Origin: Pseudanabaena sp. Salubria-1
GTDB taxonomy: Bacteria; Cyanobacteriota; Cyanobacteriia; Pseudanabaenales; Pseudanabaenaceae
Direction of reading: 5' to 3'
Length of the DNA: 64,000 bases
Assembly (NCBI GenBank): GCA_023336205.1
Contig: JALQCR010000001.1
Span: 62,001 to 126,000 of the forward strand
Made by a program: the position numbers and the translations under genes. This document shows, piece after piece, positions 17,264 through 25,788 of the stretch; within the stretch, counting starts at the first letter, position 1; every line of letters begins with the position of its first letter. The notes below the pieces were generated by a model that was given only the letters and a program-made list of their open reading frames with translations, had not been told where the DNA came from and ran no database searches.

Positions 17264-18037
17264 CTACGCAAGTTGACGCTGTGAAATAGCTAACCGTCTT
17301 TGCTTGACTAGCTCAGGAGTAGAACGATTTTTATCATCTTGCGAATCAAAACCAAGACGAACATAAACCTCACCCCCAATTCCCGGAACAATAATTCCTT
17401 CAGGCGTTTTTACATCATCCTCAGCTAAGTACACATACCGAAACTTGTTATAAATATCCTCAGAAAATCCCTTTTTTAAACGATCCTCCGCCCCTTGATA
17501 AATAACAGGTGCAACGATAAATATTTGTTTTGGTGATATCCTTGCGATCGTGTCAATCAAGTTAGTACGCACAACACAAGCCCCTGAAATAATCGACTTA
17601 ACGATAATCAAGCTATCTACTTGAGCATCTGATGGTTCGAGATAACGCTTTAAGATAGGAGCAACTTGTAAATCAGCAATACCAAACGGCTTAAACCTTT
17701 TATTCCAAAAGCAAGAAAAAGTAACCTTGGCAAGAGTGCCATCCAATCGGCTAAGAATTCCTTTTGCAAGAAAATCAGCATCTTCAGCAGTACAAGCTAA
17801 ATGTGCCGAACTTGAATTGTTAACAATCTGCGATAAAACAGCGCCTGCCAGACTTTCTCCTAGTTGGTACATACTTTGCCGATAGTAATCAATGCTGCTA
17901 CCCTTGTCAGCAAGAGCTTCGAGTAGCGCTTTTTCCTTGTCTCCAGCAAATTGTGTGTACTTTCTAGACACGTTTATGATCGCTTGATTTTTTGTAAATA
18001 TTATCTTGAGTATAGACTCTCCCAAGAATTTGTACAA
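17264..18037 (-). CDS. Unknown protein, possible phosphoribosyltransferase-like fold
   Basis: I do not recognise a named family for this 257-residue protein. The middle and C-terminal parts (SLIIVKSIISGACVVRTNLIDTI, QIFIVAPVIYQGAEDRLKKGF, then a GGEVYVRLGF end) resemble the strand-loop-helix pattern of type I phosphoribosyltransferases, with the acidic PRPP motif altered. That is inference only. The only plausible start is TTG at 18037, one base after the stop of the upstream gene (18039-20988, rebuilt), which argues for translational coupling in a two-gene operon. The neighbours are ISs and toxin-antitoxin genes, a defence-island-like setting. Confidence 0.55.
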   Translation of the reverse strand: MYKFLGESILKIIFTKNQAIINVSRKYTQFAGDKEKALLEALADKGSSIDYYRQSMYQLGESLAGAVLSQIVNNSSSAHLACTAEDADFLAKGILSRLDGTLAKVTFSCFWNKRFKPFGIADLQVAPILKRYLEPSDAQVDSLIIVKSIISGACVVRTNLIDTIARISPKQIFIVAPVIYQGAEDRLKKGFSEDIYNKFRYVYLAEDDVKTPEGIIVPGIGGEVYVRLGFDSQDDKNRSTPELVKQRRLAISQRQLA

Positions 18038-19009
18038 CCTAAAGCAAATTTTCTAAATCTTCAAATGTCGTAGGGCTTATTTGCAGAATAAGCTTCTGTA
18101 ATTTTTGAAACTCTTCACTATCAAGACTGAAAGGATATGTACCATCCATTCCTAGTACTGGATATCCCCAATGAAAAAAGCCTCTAGAAATAGAATAGGT
18201 AAATCCATTAATACTTTGTAGAATCGAGATAACTTTTGGCTCAAGAGCAAATGAATCATCTGATTTAAAAGAACGGATAAAAGAAGGTTGACAGTTTTGC
18301 GCTTTCTTCAGAACACCACGAACAGTAGTTTGCGATGTATCACTGGATACCCATGCTCCTATTAAAACTGTTGCAACACATTCGATTTTGTCTTGCGTCG
18401 GATTCTCGAAAGCTGTTAAATAGGAAATAGCTTCTCTCAGTTGATAATTAATTGTCAATAATAGATCTGTTGGGAAACAAAAGCACAGCACAGAGTAGAT
18501 TTTAGCTTTCAATCCATTTTTAAGCAGTATCTAAATAGAAGTTCCATAAGCCAGCCGCATTCAACATGAGACGGTCATCAAAATCAGGTATACGATTGCG
18601 ATAAACTGCTGTTACGGAATTATATCGTTTCATCCCTGCATGGGCATGTTCACATTTCACTCGTTGACTGCTAAATTCTCGATTTTCCTGCTTCTGTGCT
18701 TCAGTCAACTCTTGCCCTTTTGGCTTTTTGTGGGGTAAGCGTACATTTACAAACTCTTTCTGTAAGCCCTGATATCCCAAATCTCCCTCAATCACTATGG
18801 CATCAGGAATGTTACTTACCCAGTCATTTTCGTCCAGTTGCTTCTTATCATGGACTTTTCCTGCTTTGGCTTTGCTCAGTAAAATGATCCGCTTTTTACG
18901 GGTACTACCTGTAGTGTGTTTCCTTGTATGCCGTTTTTTTTCCTGAGTAATGCTCTTTTTGTCGTTCTGCATCTTTTGGACGTTGCACTGGTCGTTCGGT
19001 TCCGTCAAT

Positions 19010-20096
19010 CGCCAATTCAAGGATGAAATGCAACGGGTTCTGATGAAGCAAAGAATACTTCGTAAGGAGTACGATAGTCAAGTGATTTTCTGGGTCTGTG
19101 ATTGATCAAATTCACTGCCTTCTGAAAGTCCTCTTCTTTCACGATTTTAAAGTTTGTACTTTTGGGATAGAACTCTCTAATTAATCCATTGGTGTGTTCA
19201 TTCAATCCACGTTCCCATGAATGATATGGATTCGCAAAGAAGGTCTCTAGTTTCAATCTTTCAGATAGCTTCTCATGCCCACAGAATTCTCTTCCATTAT
19301 CAAAGGTCATTGTCTTTCGAGATGTTGATTCTATAGGCTCAAATAGATTGAATGTCACTCTGTTTATCTCATCCATCGTCTTGTTCTTAGCTAGTCCAGC
19401 AAGTAAATACTTCGATGCTTTATCAACATGCGTAACTACGATACCTGTGTGGTTGCACCCGATTACCGTATCACTTTCCCAATGTCCAATCTCTGTTTTT
19501 AAATCTGCAATCTTCGGTCGATTCTCTATCCCTACCCTATTGGGAATGCCACCTCGCTTCTGATGGCGACCTTTGCGCCTTCGTTGCTTTTGCTTCTGCC
19601 TCAGATATTGTTGATATATTCCCATCTCTTGATGGTTTGCATAGATCATCAGATAAATCGTCTCATAGCTGATTTTACCTAGCCCCTCCCTTTCCATTCT
19701 CCCTGCTAGTTGCTCTGGGCTGTGGTGTTGCTCTAACCGTTGTTTGACTTCGGCGATCGTCTCAGCACTGATGCTCTGAAATCTTACCTTTGCTTGTTTC
19801 CGTCTTGCTTTCATCAGGGCAACCGCAGTATCTGGCAAATAGCCAATCTGTCGCTCGTCTGTATTGCGCGATAACTCTCTTGAAATCGTACTTTTGTTTC
19901 GCTTCAAGCGACGACCTATCTCTGATACAGATAATTGCTCAATTACTCTTAGTTTATACAGTTCACTTCTTTCTGTGGTGGTAAGATGGACAAAGCTCAT
20001 GAGGGTATCCTAATTATTGTGATTAATATCAGAATATCCTTATGAGTCCCTTTACGCAAAGATCTCTAGGTGTTGCATTTCATCCTTGAATTGGCG
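19010..20096 (-). mobile_element. IS30-family element, copy 1 (1087 bp)
   Basis: It has 25-bp perfect terminal inverted repeats beginning CGCCAATTCAAGG and is the same length as copies 2 and 3. The flanks (AAT on the left, CAC on the right) do not match, so there is no 3-bp duplication, unlike the other copies. An adjacent deletion or recombination after insertion into the IS5-like element is implied. Confidence 0.9.
19017..20000 (-). CDS. IS30-family transposase (copy 1)
   Basis: This 327-residue transposase is identical to those at 23060 and 29623. An N-terminal HTH (LSVSEIGRRLKRNKSTISREL) is followed by an integrase-type DDE core with GHWESDTVIG, TFDNGREF and the glutamate in HSWERGLNEHTNG. 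The ATG at 20000 lies 97 bp inside the element end. It appears intact and could mobilise all copies. Confidence 0.93.
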   Translation of the reverse strand: MSFVHLTTTERSELYKLRVIEQLSVSEIGRRLKRNKSTISRELSRNTDERQIGYLPDTAVALMKARRKQAKVRFQSISAETIAEVKQRLEQHHSPEQLAGRMEREGLGKISYETIYLMIYANHQEMGIYQQYLRQKQKQRRRKGRHQKRGGIPNRVGIENRPKIADLKTEIGHWESDTVIGCNHTGIVVTHVDKASKYLLAGLAKNKTMDEINRVTFNLFEPIESTSRKTMTFDNGREFCGHEKLSERLKLETFFANPYHSWERGLNEHTNGLIREFYPKSTNFKIVKEEDFQKAVNLINHRPRKSLDYRTPYEVFFASSEPVAFHP

Positions 20097-21207
20097 CACT
20101 CATTAAGTCAAAGGTGGGATAGCATTTGCAGTACAACAAGATAAAAAACAATTTGTCTGCACTGGTTTTCAGTGTTGCTTTCCTACCCCCTCCTGCTGCT
20201 CTCCATCGTCTCTTCTGGTCTAGGGTTTCCTGATATGCTTCTTCAAAACTTGGCAACAAAGCCTCGAATGCTTGCTGGTTTAATCCTGTGGTTGCTCGTA
20301 TTTGCCTATCTTGTTTTAGTATCTTTTCAATATTTATCATCTTTTTTATGCGCGTCTTTGGTTGATGATAACCGATATCAAACCTAGGCTATGGTTCAAT
20401 TTATTGAACTTATAGCTTTTGTATTTACCTATGGATTGAAGTACAGAAATAAATGTGAAGTTGCTTCTATACCTTGCTTTTGTTTCCCGACAGATCTAAT
20501 TCATTTATCGTTTTTCGATAAGGGAAAAAAATTACAGAGCTATAAGCCTGAATATCCATAGGCATTTTCGCAATTAATTTTTTAGCCACATCTTCAGATG
20601 AAACAACGACTGACATTATAGATGAGCGATTGAGAGTATTTGTGTTGAGTTGAAATTGCATCCTAAAATCAAAAGCAATTTTGACATCGCTATTATCTGT
20701 TCCCCATGAAAGTGATTGTGATTCTTTAATTTGGAAGTGCTGTAAATCTAAGCCTACTCCGCGATCAATAATCAGATCGTCTACGAAAGCCACAATCTGA
20801 CTAAAAATATCAATGTCCTCTACCTCTTGAACAATGATTTCTTTTGCCAGTAATGCTATTTGATAAATTGCAAAGAAATTTTCGTATGAGTTGCCCTTTT
20901 GATTAACCTGTCCTCCCCGATGTTTATTCCGTAAATAATTAATATTTTCCTCATTGAGATTGGCTGCAAGCTGTCTGTCAGAATACATTAAGGATTATCC
21001 TAATATTTAAGAATATCTTCTAAAATAGCTCAAAATCGGACATCCTAAACGCAAAGTCAAACATAATTCGCTAAAAAATCTAATAGTTCATTTCCCTGTG
21101 AGCCTCGCCATTTAGCTAAAAACCCCTGAATATTTGTGCGAACGCGATCGTTTATGACAACTGCTGAAATTTCCGAGTAATTCTAGCATTTTTCAAGGCA
21201 ATTCAAA

Positions 21208-21243
21208 GCGATCGCAGTTTGTAGAGATTATTGGTGCGATCAC
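21208..21243 (+). repeat. HIP1-bracketed 36-bp repeat, copy 1
   Basis: GCGATCGC, then a core close to TTTGTAGAGATTATT, then TGCGATCAC. Related copies are at 22025-22060, 24061-24091 (partial) and 24696-24731, all around toxin-antitoxin genes. Confidence 0.6.
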
Positions 21244-21368
21244 TGTTCGATTTGAGTTGAAGTACGATCTTTGTTTTGTGGAATGAAAGGGCGATCTCTT
21301 TGAACATTTAGTGTTTCTGATGAAAATACGCGATCGCTGATTGATTTGAAGTGCGTTGCGATCGAATC

Positions 21369-21398
21369 TTGAAAATATCAGTATATAACCGCTATAAT
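21369..21398 (+). promoter_or_regulatory. Sigma70-type promoter of the ParE/RelE-type module
   Basis: TTGAAA (21369-21374) and TATAAT (21393-21398) are 18 bp apart and 30 bp before the ATG at 21429. This is close to the bacterial consensus; no mapping data. Confidence 0.55.
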
Positions 21399-21428
21399 CT
21401 AAAGCACAATCCTCACCTGTAAACTGTA

Positions 21429-21695
21429 ATGACACTTAAAGAATTACTATTACAAGAAATTAACAGTACTCCAAACGAACAGATAGAAGATCTATTTGGC
21501 TTTGTCAAATCACTCAAAGCACCAACAAAAACGCCAATAGCCACATACCGCGAACTTTTGGAACGGATTGATTATCTAGAAGCGATCGTAGGTATTCGGA
21601 AGGGGCTAGACGAGTTTGACCAAGGAAAGGGAATTCCCGCTGAACAAGCATTAGCAACTCTACAGCAAAAATTCAGCATTCCCCCTCGCCCATGA
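21429..21695 (+). CDS. Putative antitoxin of ParE/RelE-type module
   Basis: This 88-residue acidic protein has no firm family signature by eye. It begins MTLKELLLQEINSTPNEQIEDLFGFVKSL, a style common in small cyanobacterial antitoxins. It overlaps the start of the downstream RelE/ParE-type toxin by four bases (ATGA), which is the main reason for calling it an antitoxin. Confidence 0.65.
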   Translation: MTLKELLLQEINSTPNEQIEDLFGFVKSLKAPTKTPIATYRELLERIDYLEAIVGIRKGLDEFDQGKGIPAEQALATLQQKFSIPPRP

Positions 21696-22009
21696 GTTAC
21701 CAAATCCTCATTCAACCTACTGCTTTTCAAGAAATTGAAACATCCTATCGTTGGATGTGCGACAATCTAAGCACTGACACAGCAAACAATTGGTATTACG
21801 AACTTCAAGACGCGATCGCTTCACTGCAAATATTCCCCAAGCGTTGTCCTATAGCACCAGAAGCCTCAATAATTGGGCGTGAAATTCGTCAACTTTTGAT
21901 TGGTAAACGAAAGCAATATCGAGTTTTGTTTGTCGTTGATGAAGAAGTTATAGCGATTCTTCATGTTCGCCATAGCCACCAATCCTATGTAGGTGAGACT
22001 TTTGAATGA
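21692..22009 (+). CDS. RelE/ParE-superfamily toxin
   Basis: This 105-residue protein begins MSYQILIQPTAFQEIETSYRW and has the compact RelE/ParE pattern: two N-terminal helices, then GREIRQLLIGKRKQYRVLFVVDEEVIAILHVRHSHQSY. The final IxxVRHxxQ motif is typical of the ParE branch (gyrase poison), though RelE-type mRNA cleavage cannot be excluded. Its start overlaps the antitoxin stop. Confidence 0.82.
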   Translation: MSYQILIQPTAFQEIETSYRWMCDNLSTDTANNWYYELQDAIASLQIFPKRCPIAPEASIIGREIRQLLIGKRKQYRVLFVVDEEVIAILHVRHSHQSYVGETFE

Positions 22010-22024
22010 TTATTGTTTTTGAAG

Positions 22025-22060
22025 GCGATCGTCTTTTGTAGAGATTATTTATGCGATCGC
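22025..22060 (+). repeat. HIP1-bracketed 36-bp repeat, copy 2
   Basis: GCGATCGTC, then TTTTGTAGAGATTATTTA, then TGCGATCGC. It lies in the gap between the first toxin gene and the convergent yhaV gene. Confidence 0.6.
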
Positions 22061-22105
22061 AGTCGAACTCTTCCGTACTTGGGTCGTTAAATACAAACTG
22101 AGCGA

Positions 22106-22561
22106 TTAAATAACATCAGCTTCTGAAAGTAATTGGTCTAACGTTTCAGGAAAATCGCCATTATGCACCATCCGCGAAAAAACTGCATAACAATCATTCT
22201 TATCGCCTTCCTTCCGAGGAAATCCCAACCAAAGCACAATTAACACCTTCCGACCTCCTGCCTCAAAAGCACGAAAAAAGAGCCGATGGCGATCGCTTAA
22301 TCCCATTCCCTTCAACCTTCCGTAATGCTTTAGCGCACCCTTGAGAGCAAATTGAGGAGCAAACGGATCGAGAACTATCTTTTCCTTAATCCCCACCATC
22401 ACAGCAGCAAGCAATTTAACCGTAGGATATTTAACAAACTCTTCAGGCGGTAGATTCGCTTTTAGTCGCCTGACTTGTTCCTTTAGTTGCCGTCTTTGCT
22501 CACCAAAAAAATTTCGATGGAAGTAAATTTCCCAGCCATTGCGAATAATTGCACTCATCAA
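22106..22561 (-). CDS. yhaV: YhaV-family type II toxin (module 1)
   Basis: This 151-residue ribosome-dependent RNase toxin family member has NGWEIYFHRNFF at the N-terminus, KLLAAVMVGIKEKIVLDP, then the LGRLKGMGLSDRHRLFFRAF and VLIVLWLGFPRKEGDKNDCYAVF stretches typical of YhaV. Its start ATG overlaps the stop of the upstream PrlF-type antitoxin (ATGATG), so translation is coupled. Confidence 0.87.
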   Translation of the reverse strand: MMSAIIRNGWEIYFHRNFFGEQRRQLKEQVRRLKANLPPEEFVKYPTVKLLAAVMVGIKEKIVLDPFAPQFALKGALKHYGRLKGMGLSDRHRLFFRAFEAGGRKVLIVLWLGFPRKEGDKNDCYAVFSRMVHNGDFPETLDQLLSEADVI

Positions 22562-22884
22562 TCAATTTCAACCCCTTCAAGGAGTTCATCATCATCTTGA
22601 GCCATCGCTTCCGTATAAGCTTCAAGGCGATCGCTATTTTTGAGAGCATCCTTAGTGATAAAGTCCAAAAACAAACTAAGCATTAATTCGTTATTTTCTT
22701 CATCACCTTCTGCCTCCATCTCCACTGGTTCAAGCTTAATCAAAAGCGTATCATCAGCAAGAACCTCTACCCATCCAGTCGCATTAGCAAATCGAGGATG
22801 ATCGCGATAAAAAGATACAGGCAGCCTAAAGCCCGAAGAATTGCCAATTTTCGCAGGAGCGAGTGAGTAGGTTTTGGAACGCAT
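22558..22884 (-). CDS. prlF: PrlF/AbrB-type antitoxin (module 1)
   Basis: This 108-residue partner of YhaV is expected to bind its own promoter. The ATG at 22884 gives MRSKTYSLAPAKIGNSSGFRLPVSFYRDHP, a SpoVT/AbrB-like swapped-hairpin start. A longer frame back to 22974 would run into the IS30 end and is rejected. The C-terminal half is acidic, as expected for toxin neutralisation. IS30 copy 2 lies 80 bp upstream and may have replaced the native promoter. Confidence 0.78.
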   Translation of the reverse strand: MRSKTYSLAPAKIGNSSGFRLPVSFYRDHPRFANATGWVEVLADDTLLIKLEPVEMEAEGDEENNELMLSLFLDFITKDALKNSDRLEAYTEAMAQDDDELLEGVEID

Positions 22885-22963
22885 ATATGTTAGTACGGAT
22901 TGTAATAACGGCAATATTATGTTAGCAGTTTTTCCCATAATTGACGGCTTATTATGAGGATTG

Positions 22964-24050
22964 CGCCAATTCAAGGATGAAATGCAACACCTAGAGATCT
23001 TTGCGTAAAGGGACTCATAAGGATATTCTGATATTAATCACAATAATTAGGATACCCTCATGAGCTTTGTCCATCTTACCACCACAGAAAGAAGTGAACT
23101 GTATAAACTAAGAGTAATTGAGCAATTATCTGTATCAGAGATAGGTCGTCGCTTGAAGCGAAACAAAAGTACGATTTCAAGAGAGTTATCGCGCAATACA
23201 GACGAGCGACAGATTGGCTATTTGCCAGATACTGCGGTTGCCCTGATGAAAGCAAGACGGAAACAAGCAAAGGTAAGATTTCAGAGCATCAGTGCTGAGA
23301 CGATCGCCGAAGTCAAACAACGGTTAGAGCAACACCACAGCCCAGAGCAACTAGCAGGGAGAATGGAAAGGGAGGGGCTAGGTAAAATCAGCTATGAGAC
23401 GATTTATCTGATGATCTATGCAAACCATCAAGAGATGGGAATATATCAACAATATCTGAGGCAGAAGCAAAAGCAACGAAGGCGCAAAGGTCGCCATCAG
23501 AAGCGAGGTGGCATTCCCAATAGGGTAGGGATAGAGAATCGACCGAAGATTGCAGATTTAAAAACAGAGATTGGACATTGGGAAAGTGATACGGTAATCG
23601 GGTGCAACCACACAGGTATCGTAGTTACGCATGTTGATAAAGCATCGAAGTATTTACTTGCTGGACTAGCTAAGAACAAGACGATGGATGAGATAAACAG
23701 AGTGACATTCAATCTATTTGAGCCTATAGAATCAACATCTCGAAAGACAATGACCTTTGATAATGGAAGAGAATTCTGTGGGCATGAGAAGCTATCTGAA
23801 AGATTGAAACTAGAGACCTTCTTTGCGAATCCATATCATTCATGGGAACGTGGATTGAATGAACACACCAATGGATTAATTAGAGAGTTCTATCCCAAAA
23901 GTACAAACTTTAAAATCGTGAAAGAAGAGGACTTTCAGAAGGCAGTGAATTTGATCAATCACAGACCCAGAAAATCACTTGACTATCGTACTCCTTACGA
24001 AGTATTCTTTGCTTCATCAGAACCCGTTGCATTTCATCCTTGAATTGGCG
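22964..24050 (+). mobile_element. IS30-family element, copy 2 (1087 bp)
   Basis: The same 25-bp inverted ends begin with CGCCAATTCAAGG, and the 3-bp target duplication TTG lies on both sides (22961-22963, 24051-24053). It sits between prlF and the mazF-type gene inside the toxin-antitoxin island. Confidence 0.93.
23060..24043 (+). CDS. IS30-family transposase (copy 2)
   Basis: This 327-residue protein is identical to copy 1, with an HTH domain and DDE core (WESDTVIG, TFDNGREF, SWERGLNEHTNG). It is intact. The stop lies seven bases before the element end. Confidence 0.93.
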   Translation: MSFVHLTTTERSELYKLRVIEQLSVSEIGRRLKRNKSTISRELSRNTDERQIGYLPDTAVALMKARRKQAKVRFQSISAETIAEVKQRLEQHHSPEQLAGRMEREGLGKISYETIYLMIYANHQEMGIYQQYLRQKQKQRRRKGRHQKRGGIPNRVGIENRPKIADLKTEIGHWESDTVIGCNHTGIVVTHVDKASKYLLAGLAKNKTMDEINRVTFNLFEPIESTSRKTMTFDNGREFCGHEKLSERLKLETFFANPYHSWERGLNEHTNGLIREFYPKSTNFKIVKEEDFQKAVNLINHRPRKSLDYRTPYEVFFASSEPVAFHP

Positions 24051-24060
24051 TTGGTATAGC

Positions 24061-24091
24061 CGCCTTTTTCAGAGATGATTAGTGCGATCGC
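24061..24091 (+). repeat. HIP1-bracketed repeat, copy 3 (5' truncated)
   Basis: CGCCTTTTTCAGAGATGATT then AGTGCGATCGC. The left HIP1 is missing or degenerate. It starts 10 bp after the right end of IS30 copy 2. Confidence 0.5.
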
Positions 24092-24112
24092 TCCTTGAAA
24101 TATCGTTTCTAG

Positions 24113-24469
24113 TTAAAGTTCTAAATACCTAACCAAAATCTGTTGTATCTCTTCCAGTTGATTCGGTTCTATTTGCCCAAGACATTGAATCAATCTGCGT
24201 TTATCAAAAGTCATCGGATCGACACAGACAACAAAACTATTACTACTAAGCCCATTTGTAACCGAAGGAACCAAAGGCACAATTACTGGAAGTAAGCGAT
24301 CGCTAGGATTAGCAGAAGTTATCGGTAATACAGTTACCTTACTACGCTGATTAAAAGCAGTACCAGAAATAATCACCGCAGGACGAGTTTTGCGAATTTC
24401 TGTACCAATCGAAGGATCGAAACTAACTAACCAGATACTTCCCAATCGATAATCGCCGCTTGCTGCCAT
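24113..24469 (-). CDS. MazF/PemK-family toxin
   Basis: This 118-residue MazF-like endoribonuclease has GSIWLVSFDPSIGTEIRKTRPAVIIS with the conserved GxE..K.RP loop, KVTVLPITSA, and VDPMTFDKRRLI near the C-terminus. Its start overlaps the antitoxin gene by 43 bp. The module points in the same direction as accA and the PrlF-YhaV pairs. Confidence 0.88.
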   Translation of the reverse strand: MAASGDYRLGSIWLVSFDPSIGTEIRKTRPAVIISGTAFNQRSKVTVLPITSANPSDRLLPVIVPLVPSVTNGLSSNSFVVCVDPMTFDKRRLIQCLGQIEPNQLEEIQQILVRYLEL

Positions 24470-24645
24470 GCTGCATCCTCATCATTTGTCAAATCATCCA
24501 ACAACAAACAAGCCTCAACCATCGCCTGCTTTTCCTGTTGCTTCCGCCATGCTTGCAGTAACCCCTCAATGAGCCGACTACGATTTTCTACGTGATCGTC
24601 AACGTAATGGACTAACTCATCTGGAAGAGAAATAGATACTTTCAT
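24427..24645 (-). CDS. Ribbon-helix-helix antitoxin (MazE-like)
   Basis: This 72-residue protein has an N-terminal ribbon-helix-helix (MKVSISLPDELVHYVDDHVENRSRLIEGLL) that should bind DNA and an acidic tail (LLLDDLTNDEDAAW) for toxin binding. The 3' end overlaps mazF by 43 bp. Confidence 0.8.
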   Translation of the reverse strand: MKVSISLPDELVHYVDDHVENRSRLIEGLLQAWRKQQEKQAMVEACLLLDDLTNDEDAAWQQAAIIDWEVSG

Positions 24646-24654
24646 AACTATTTT

Positions 24655-24673
24655 ATACTACTCACAATACTAC
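24655..24673 (-). promoter_or_regulatory. Direct repeat upstream of the MazEF-type module
   Basis: ATACTAC occurs twice with a 12-bp period (24655-24661 and 24667-24673), just before the antitoxin start at 24645. Ribbon-helix-helix regulators often bind such half-sites, so this is a candidate autoregulatory operator. Confidence 0.4.
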
Positions 24674-24695
24674 TGATGGTAGCACAAACCAAAAA

Positions 24696-24731
24696 GCGAT
24701 CGCCTTTTGGAGAGATGATTAGTGCGATCGC
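24696..24731 (+). repeat. HIP1-bracketed 36-bp repeat, copy 4
   Basis: GCGATCGCC, then TTTTGGAGAGATGATTAG, then TGCGATCGC. It lies between the MazEF-type module and accA. Confidence 0.6.
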
Positions 24732-24739
24732 CGCAAGCT

Positions 24740-25705
24740 TTATGATTCGAGAAAAACGCCCATCTTACGGAACTTTTGATAACGTAGCTCTTGTAAATCT
24801 TCCACAGGCAATTTACTTAAGCGATCGAGGTTTTCAACTAGGGCAGCTTTGAGATTTTCCGCCGCCTGTAGTGGCAGACGGTGCGCCCCACCCAAAGGCT
24901 CATCAATTACATAATCGACAATGCCCAAACGCTTCAAGTCAGGAGCCGTGATTTTTAAAGCTTCTGCCGCCTTGCCAGCCTTTGCCGAGTCGCGCCATAA
25001 AATCGCCGCACAAGCCTCAGGAGTCGCCACCGTATAGACCGAATTTTCAAACATCATGATGTGATCGCCAATGCCAATTCCCAAGGCTCCACCCGATCCG
25101 CCTTCACCAATGACGGTACAGATAATTGGTACACCTAGACCAAACATTTGTCGTAAATTTGCGGCGATCGCCTCCCCTTGTCCCTGCTCCTCCGCCGACA
25201 CTCCTGGATATGCCCCAGGGGTATCAATCAAGGTAATAATTGGCAATTTAAAGCGATTTGCATGATCCATCAATCGCGCTGCCTTGCGATATCCCCCTGG
25301 GGAGGCCATGCCAAAATTGCGGGTCATGTTGTCCTTAGTGTCTCGCCCCTTTTGATGCCCCAAAATCACCACAGGGCGGTCATTGATTCTCGCGATACCA
25401 CCTACTAATGCGGGGTCATCATTGCCTCTGCGATCGCCATGTAGCTCCATCCACTCATCAGTAATCGCTTGCACATAGTCAAGGGTACTAGGGCGACGGG
25501 GATGCCGTGCGATCTGCATCCGTTGCATCGCACCTAATCCCGTAAAAATCTCACGCCGCAAAAGCTCGGCACGCTGCTCTAAAAGCTGGATCTGACCAAC
25601 CATATCCACATCGTTGTCATTCGCGAGTTCGCGGATTTGGGCGATACGGTTTTCTAGTTCAACGATGGGCTTTTCAAAGTCAAGCAGGATTTGGCGATCG
25701 GCCAT
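24740..25705 (-). CDS. accA: Acetyl-CoA carboxylase carboxyltransferase subunit alpha
   Basis: This protein of about 321 residues forms, with AccD, the carboxyltransferase that makes malonyl-CoA for fatty acid synthesis. Conserved features are [14 protein letters not shown] at the N-terminus, [38 protein letters not shown], and [16 protein letters not shown] (oxyanion-forming glycines). ATG at 25705 gives [10 protein letters not shown]; an in-frame TTG nine codons upstream is rejected. It is an essential gene sitting among toxin-antitoxin modules. Confidence 0.95.
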   Translation of the reverse strand: MADRQILLDFEKPIVELENRIAQIRELANDNDVDMVGQIQLLEQRAELLRREIFTGLGAMQRMQIARHPRRPSTLDYVQAITDEWMELHGDRRGNDDPALVGGIARINDRPVVILGHQKGRDTKDNMTRNFGMASPGGYRKAARLMDHANRFKLPIITLIDTPGAYPGVSAEEQGQGEAIAANLRQMFGLGVPIICTVIGEGGSGGALGIGIGDHIMMFENSVYTVATPEACAAILWRDSAKAGKAAEALKITAPDLKRLGIVDYVIDEPLGGAHRLPLQAAENLKAALVENLDRLSKLPVEDLQELRYQKFRKMGVFLES

Positions 25706-25788
25706 GATGCAATTTTGTATAGTAGATACCAATTCTCAGATTAGCAGACAAAGGGCTAGTTAGTAGCGTTTGTAAAACCCATATCAAA

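Larger units (their letters stand above)
18520..20340 (-). pseudogene. IS5-type (DDE_Tnp_4) transposase, broken
   Basis: The N-terminal fragment (20097-20340) begins MINIEKILKQDRQ and contains the HTH-like region up to FDLMSA. The C-terminal fragment (18520-19009) contains GDLGYQGLQKEFVNV and KCEHAHAGMKRY, typical of IS5/HARBI-like DDE enzymes. The segment between them, probably with the first catalytic Asp, is lost or reduced to the DGTERP motif in another frame beside the IS30 end. Within the C-terminal part a run of eight A (around 18933-18940) separates frames, which fits an indel or slippage. The gene is not functional. Confidence 0.75.
18463..20497 (-). mobile_element. IS5-like element, itself interrupted by IS30
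   Basis: Its ends are inverted repeats starting AGATCTGT(T/C)GGGAAACA (about 23 bp, one mismatch), and AAT is duplicated on both sides (18460-18462, 20498-20500). Inside lie an IS5-type transposase in two fragments and an IS30 copy at 19010-20096. A central piece of the transposase is missing at the IS30 junctions, so more than simple insertion occurred. Confidence 0.8.
18039..20988 (-). pseudogene. Unknown, possibly nuclease-like gene split by an IS5-like element
   Basis: Two pieces, 20498-20988 (5') and 18039-18459 (3'), join in frame into a 303-residue protein when the IS (18463-20497) and one AAT target duplication are removed; the junction then reads INEL-TINYQLREAISYL. The N-terminal region has GGQVNQKGNSYENFFA with E36, then FVDDLIID (D70, D71) and HFQIK (Q86, K88). 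This E...DD...QxK arrangement is reminiscent of PD-(D/E)XK nucleases such as the DUF4297/Cap4 group, though by eye only. The C-terminal ~130 residues are unfamiliar. The gene is followed directly by the 257-residue gene at 17264. With the IS in place only fragments can be made. Confidence 0.65.
20989..21428. other. 440-bp gap with HIP1-type repeat and a promoter
   Basis: I see no credible gene. The gap holds one copy of a HIP1-bracketed 36-bp repeat (21208-21243), several GCGATCG-type sites, and a promoter-like sequence just before the following toxin-antitoxin pair. Confidence 0.5.

Noticed and set aside
21193..21435. 80-residue minus-strand frame upstream of the ParE/RelE-type module
   Set aside because: It consists of HIP1-rich intergenic sequence, overlaps the promoter and has no recognisable protein features.
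22885..22974. 30-residue N-terminal extension of PrlF module 1
   Set aside because: It starts in the IS30 terminal repeat, whereas the AbrB-type fold starts at MRSKTYSLAPAK.
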